From: an uncultured Angelakisella sp.
Lineage (GTDB): Bacteria; Bacillota; Clostridia; Oscillospirales; Ruminococcaceae
Direction of reading: 5' to 3'
Assembly: GCA_937914895.1 (NCBI GenBank)
Contig: CALGIL010000408.1
Location: forward strand, 1 to 6,587
DNA: 6,587 bases
This document shows, piece by piece, positions 6,040-6,587 of the stretch. A program made the translations under genes and the position numbers. Position 1 is the stretch's first letter, and the number at the start of each line of letters is the position of its first letter. The notes under the pieces are model-generated. The model made no database searches, had not been told where the DNA came from, and saw only the letters and a program-made list of their open reading frames with translations.

Positions 6040-6381
6040 TCATTCTCCGGCCAGCAGCACCAAAAGCTCCTCCGGCTCCAGCAGGGGCAGGCTCAGGTCG
6101 GCGCACAGCCGGTGGCAGACCTCCATGGTCTCGGCCCCCGCGCCGCAGTTGACCACCACCACCCCGGCGCCCCGCATCCGGCGGTTGCTTTGCACCTCGG
6201 CGCAGGCCCCCCGGATCTTCATCTCCATGGCGGGGTCGTCCCCCCGGGCAGCCAGCACCAAAAACCGCCCCTTTTCTTCCGCGGTGCCTCCCCCCAGCCA
6301 GCGGCCCAGGGCAAGGCAGATCTGCGCAAGCCCCGCCACGGCAAGACTTCCCACCGCTAAGTACAGTATCCAACCCATCAT
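6040..6381 (-). CDS. Uncharacterised membrane-anchored protein downstream of metK
   Basis: I do not recognise this 113-residue protein. It begins with one hydrophobic segment (about residues 4-26, MMGWILYLAVGSLAVAGLAQ) followed by a basic residue pair region, so it is probably a single-pass membrane protein with a cytoplasmic domain of about 85 residues. That domain alternates strands and helices (GRFLVLAARG at 38-47, GAGVVVVNCG at 71-80, LPLLEPEELLVLLAG at 98-112), like a small Rossmann-type fold, with Cys60, Cys79, Cys89 and Cys93. The ATG at 6379-6381 is supported by AGAGGTGAT (plus 6387-6395), five bases away; a second ATG follows immediately. It lies 68 bases after metK on the same strand and is probably co-transcribed. 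Conserved gene status rests on the strong ribosome site and the coherent protein; function is unknown. Confidence 0.72.
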   Translation of the reverse strand: MMGWILYLAVGSLAVAGLAQICLALGRWLGGGTAEEKGRFLVLAARGDDPAMEMKIRGACAEVQSNRRMRGAGVVVVNCGAGAETMEVCHRLCADLSLPLLEPEELLVLLAGE

Positions 6382-6449
6382 GGTCCATCACCTCTGCCCA
6401 TTCTATGCGGCCCAAATGGGCGGGGTGCGGGCCATGCCGGGGCCCCTTC

Positions 6450-6587
6450 TCAGAGGTGCAGGGCCTCCCGCAGCTGCCCGGCGCGGTTCAGCTCCTCCCA
6501 GGGAAGGCCCAGGTCGGTGCGGCCCATATGGCCGTAGGCGGCAACCTGGCGGTAAATGGGCCGGCGCAGGTTCAGGTCCCGGATGAT
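6450..6587 (-). CDS. metK: S-adenosylmethionine synthase, C-terminal end (partial)
   Basis: Only the last 45 codons lie in the window; the gene continues beyond 6587. The visible tail reads [22 protein letters not shown] and then [20 protein letters not shown] up to the TGA at 6450-6452. PIYR..AAYGH.GR followed by (F/L)PWE is the conserved C-terminal signature of MetK, which makes S-adenosylmethionine from methionine and ATP in the cytoplasm. Any SAM-responsive leader would be outside the window, upstream of the gene. The 113-residue membrane protein gene follows on the same strand. Confidence 0.93.
   Translation of the reverse strand: MIRDLNLRRPIYRQVAAYGHMGRTDLGLPWEELNRAGQLREALHL

Overview
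The window is a GC-rich, gene-dense stretch of bacterial chromosome. It has strong AGGAGG-type ribosome binding sites, a RecD2-type helicase without RecBC, a ComF homologue, a lone MreB/Mbl gene and a PadR/HAAS-type membrane protein pair. Together these suggest a high-GC member of the Clostridia, most likely an Oscillospiraceae-like gut bacterium. That placement is inferred from gene content and style; no marker gene was compared.

Layout. On the plus strand are a complete recD2-like helicase gene (60-2282), a comF-like phosphoribosyltransferase gene (2340-2984), an mreB/mbl actin-homologue gene with its own near-consensus promoter (3124-4146) and a small Dabb-domain protein gene (4172-4471). 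This group ends at a strong hairpin terminator (4486-4524) that lies between convergent genes and could serve both strands. On the minus strand, reading right to left, are the last 45 codons of metK (6450-6587), an uncharacterised 113-residue membrane-anchored protein (6040-6381), a broken small gene with a CPWCG zinc-ribbon signature (5811-6005) and a hairpin at its end. These are followed by a structured non-coding stretch (about 5640-5788), and then a two-gene unit of a PadR-family repressor (5233-5568) and a four-helix membrane protein with a HAAS-like N-terminal region (4538-5236). The two genes of that unit overlap by ATGA.

How the genes relate. The plus-strand genes cover DNA repair (RecD2), DNA uptake or a related phosphoribosyltransferase role (ComF) and cell shape (MreB), and share little function beyond co-orientation. 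The PadR/membrane-protein pair looks like a self-contained regulated module. Its sigma-A-type promoter is bracketed by three copies of a CGYAGTART half-site, which is a good candidate for autoregulation.

I see no mobile element, CRISPR array, tRNA or rRNA. I found no convincing new multi-gene system. The observations most worth a second look are the interrupted CPWCG gene, the operator arrangement upstream of padR, and the GC-rich hairpin element next to it.
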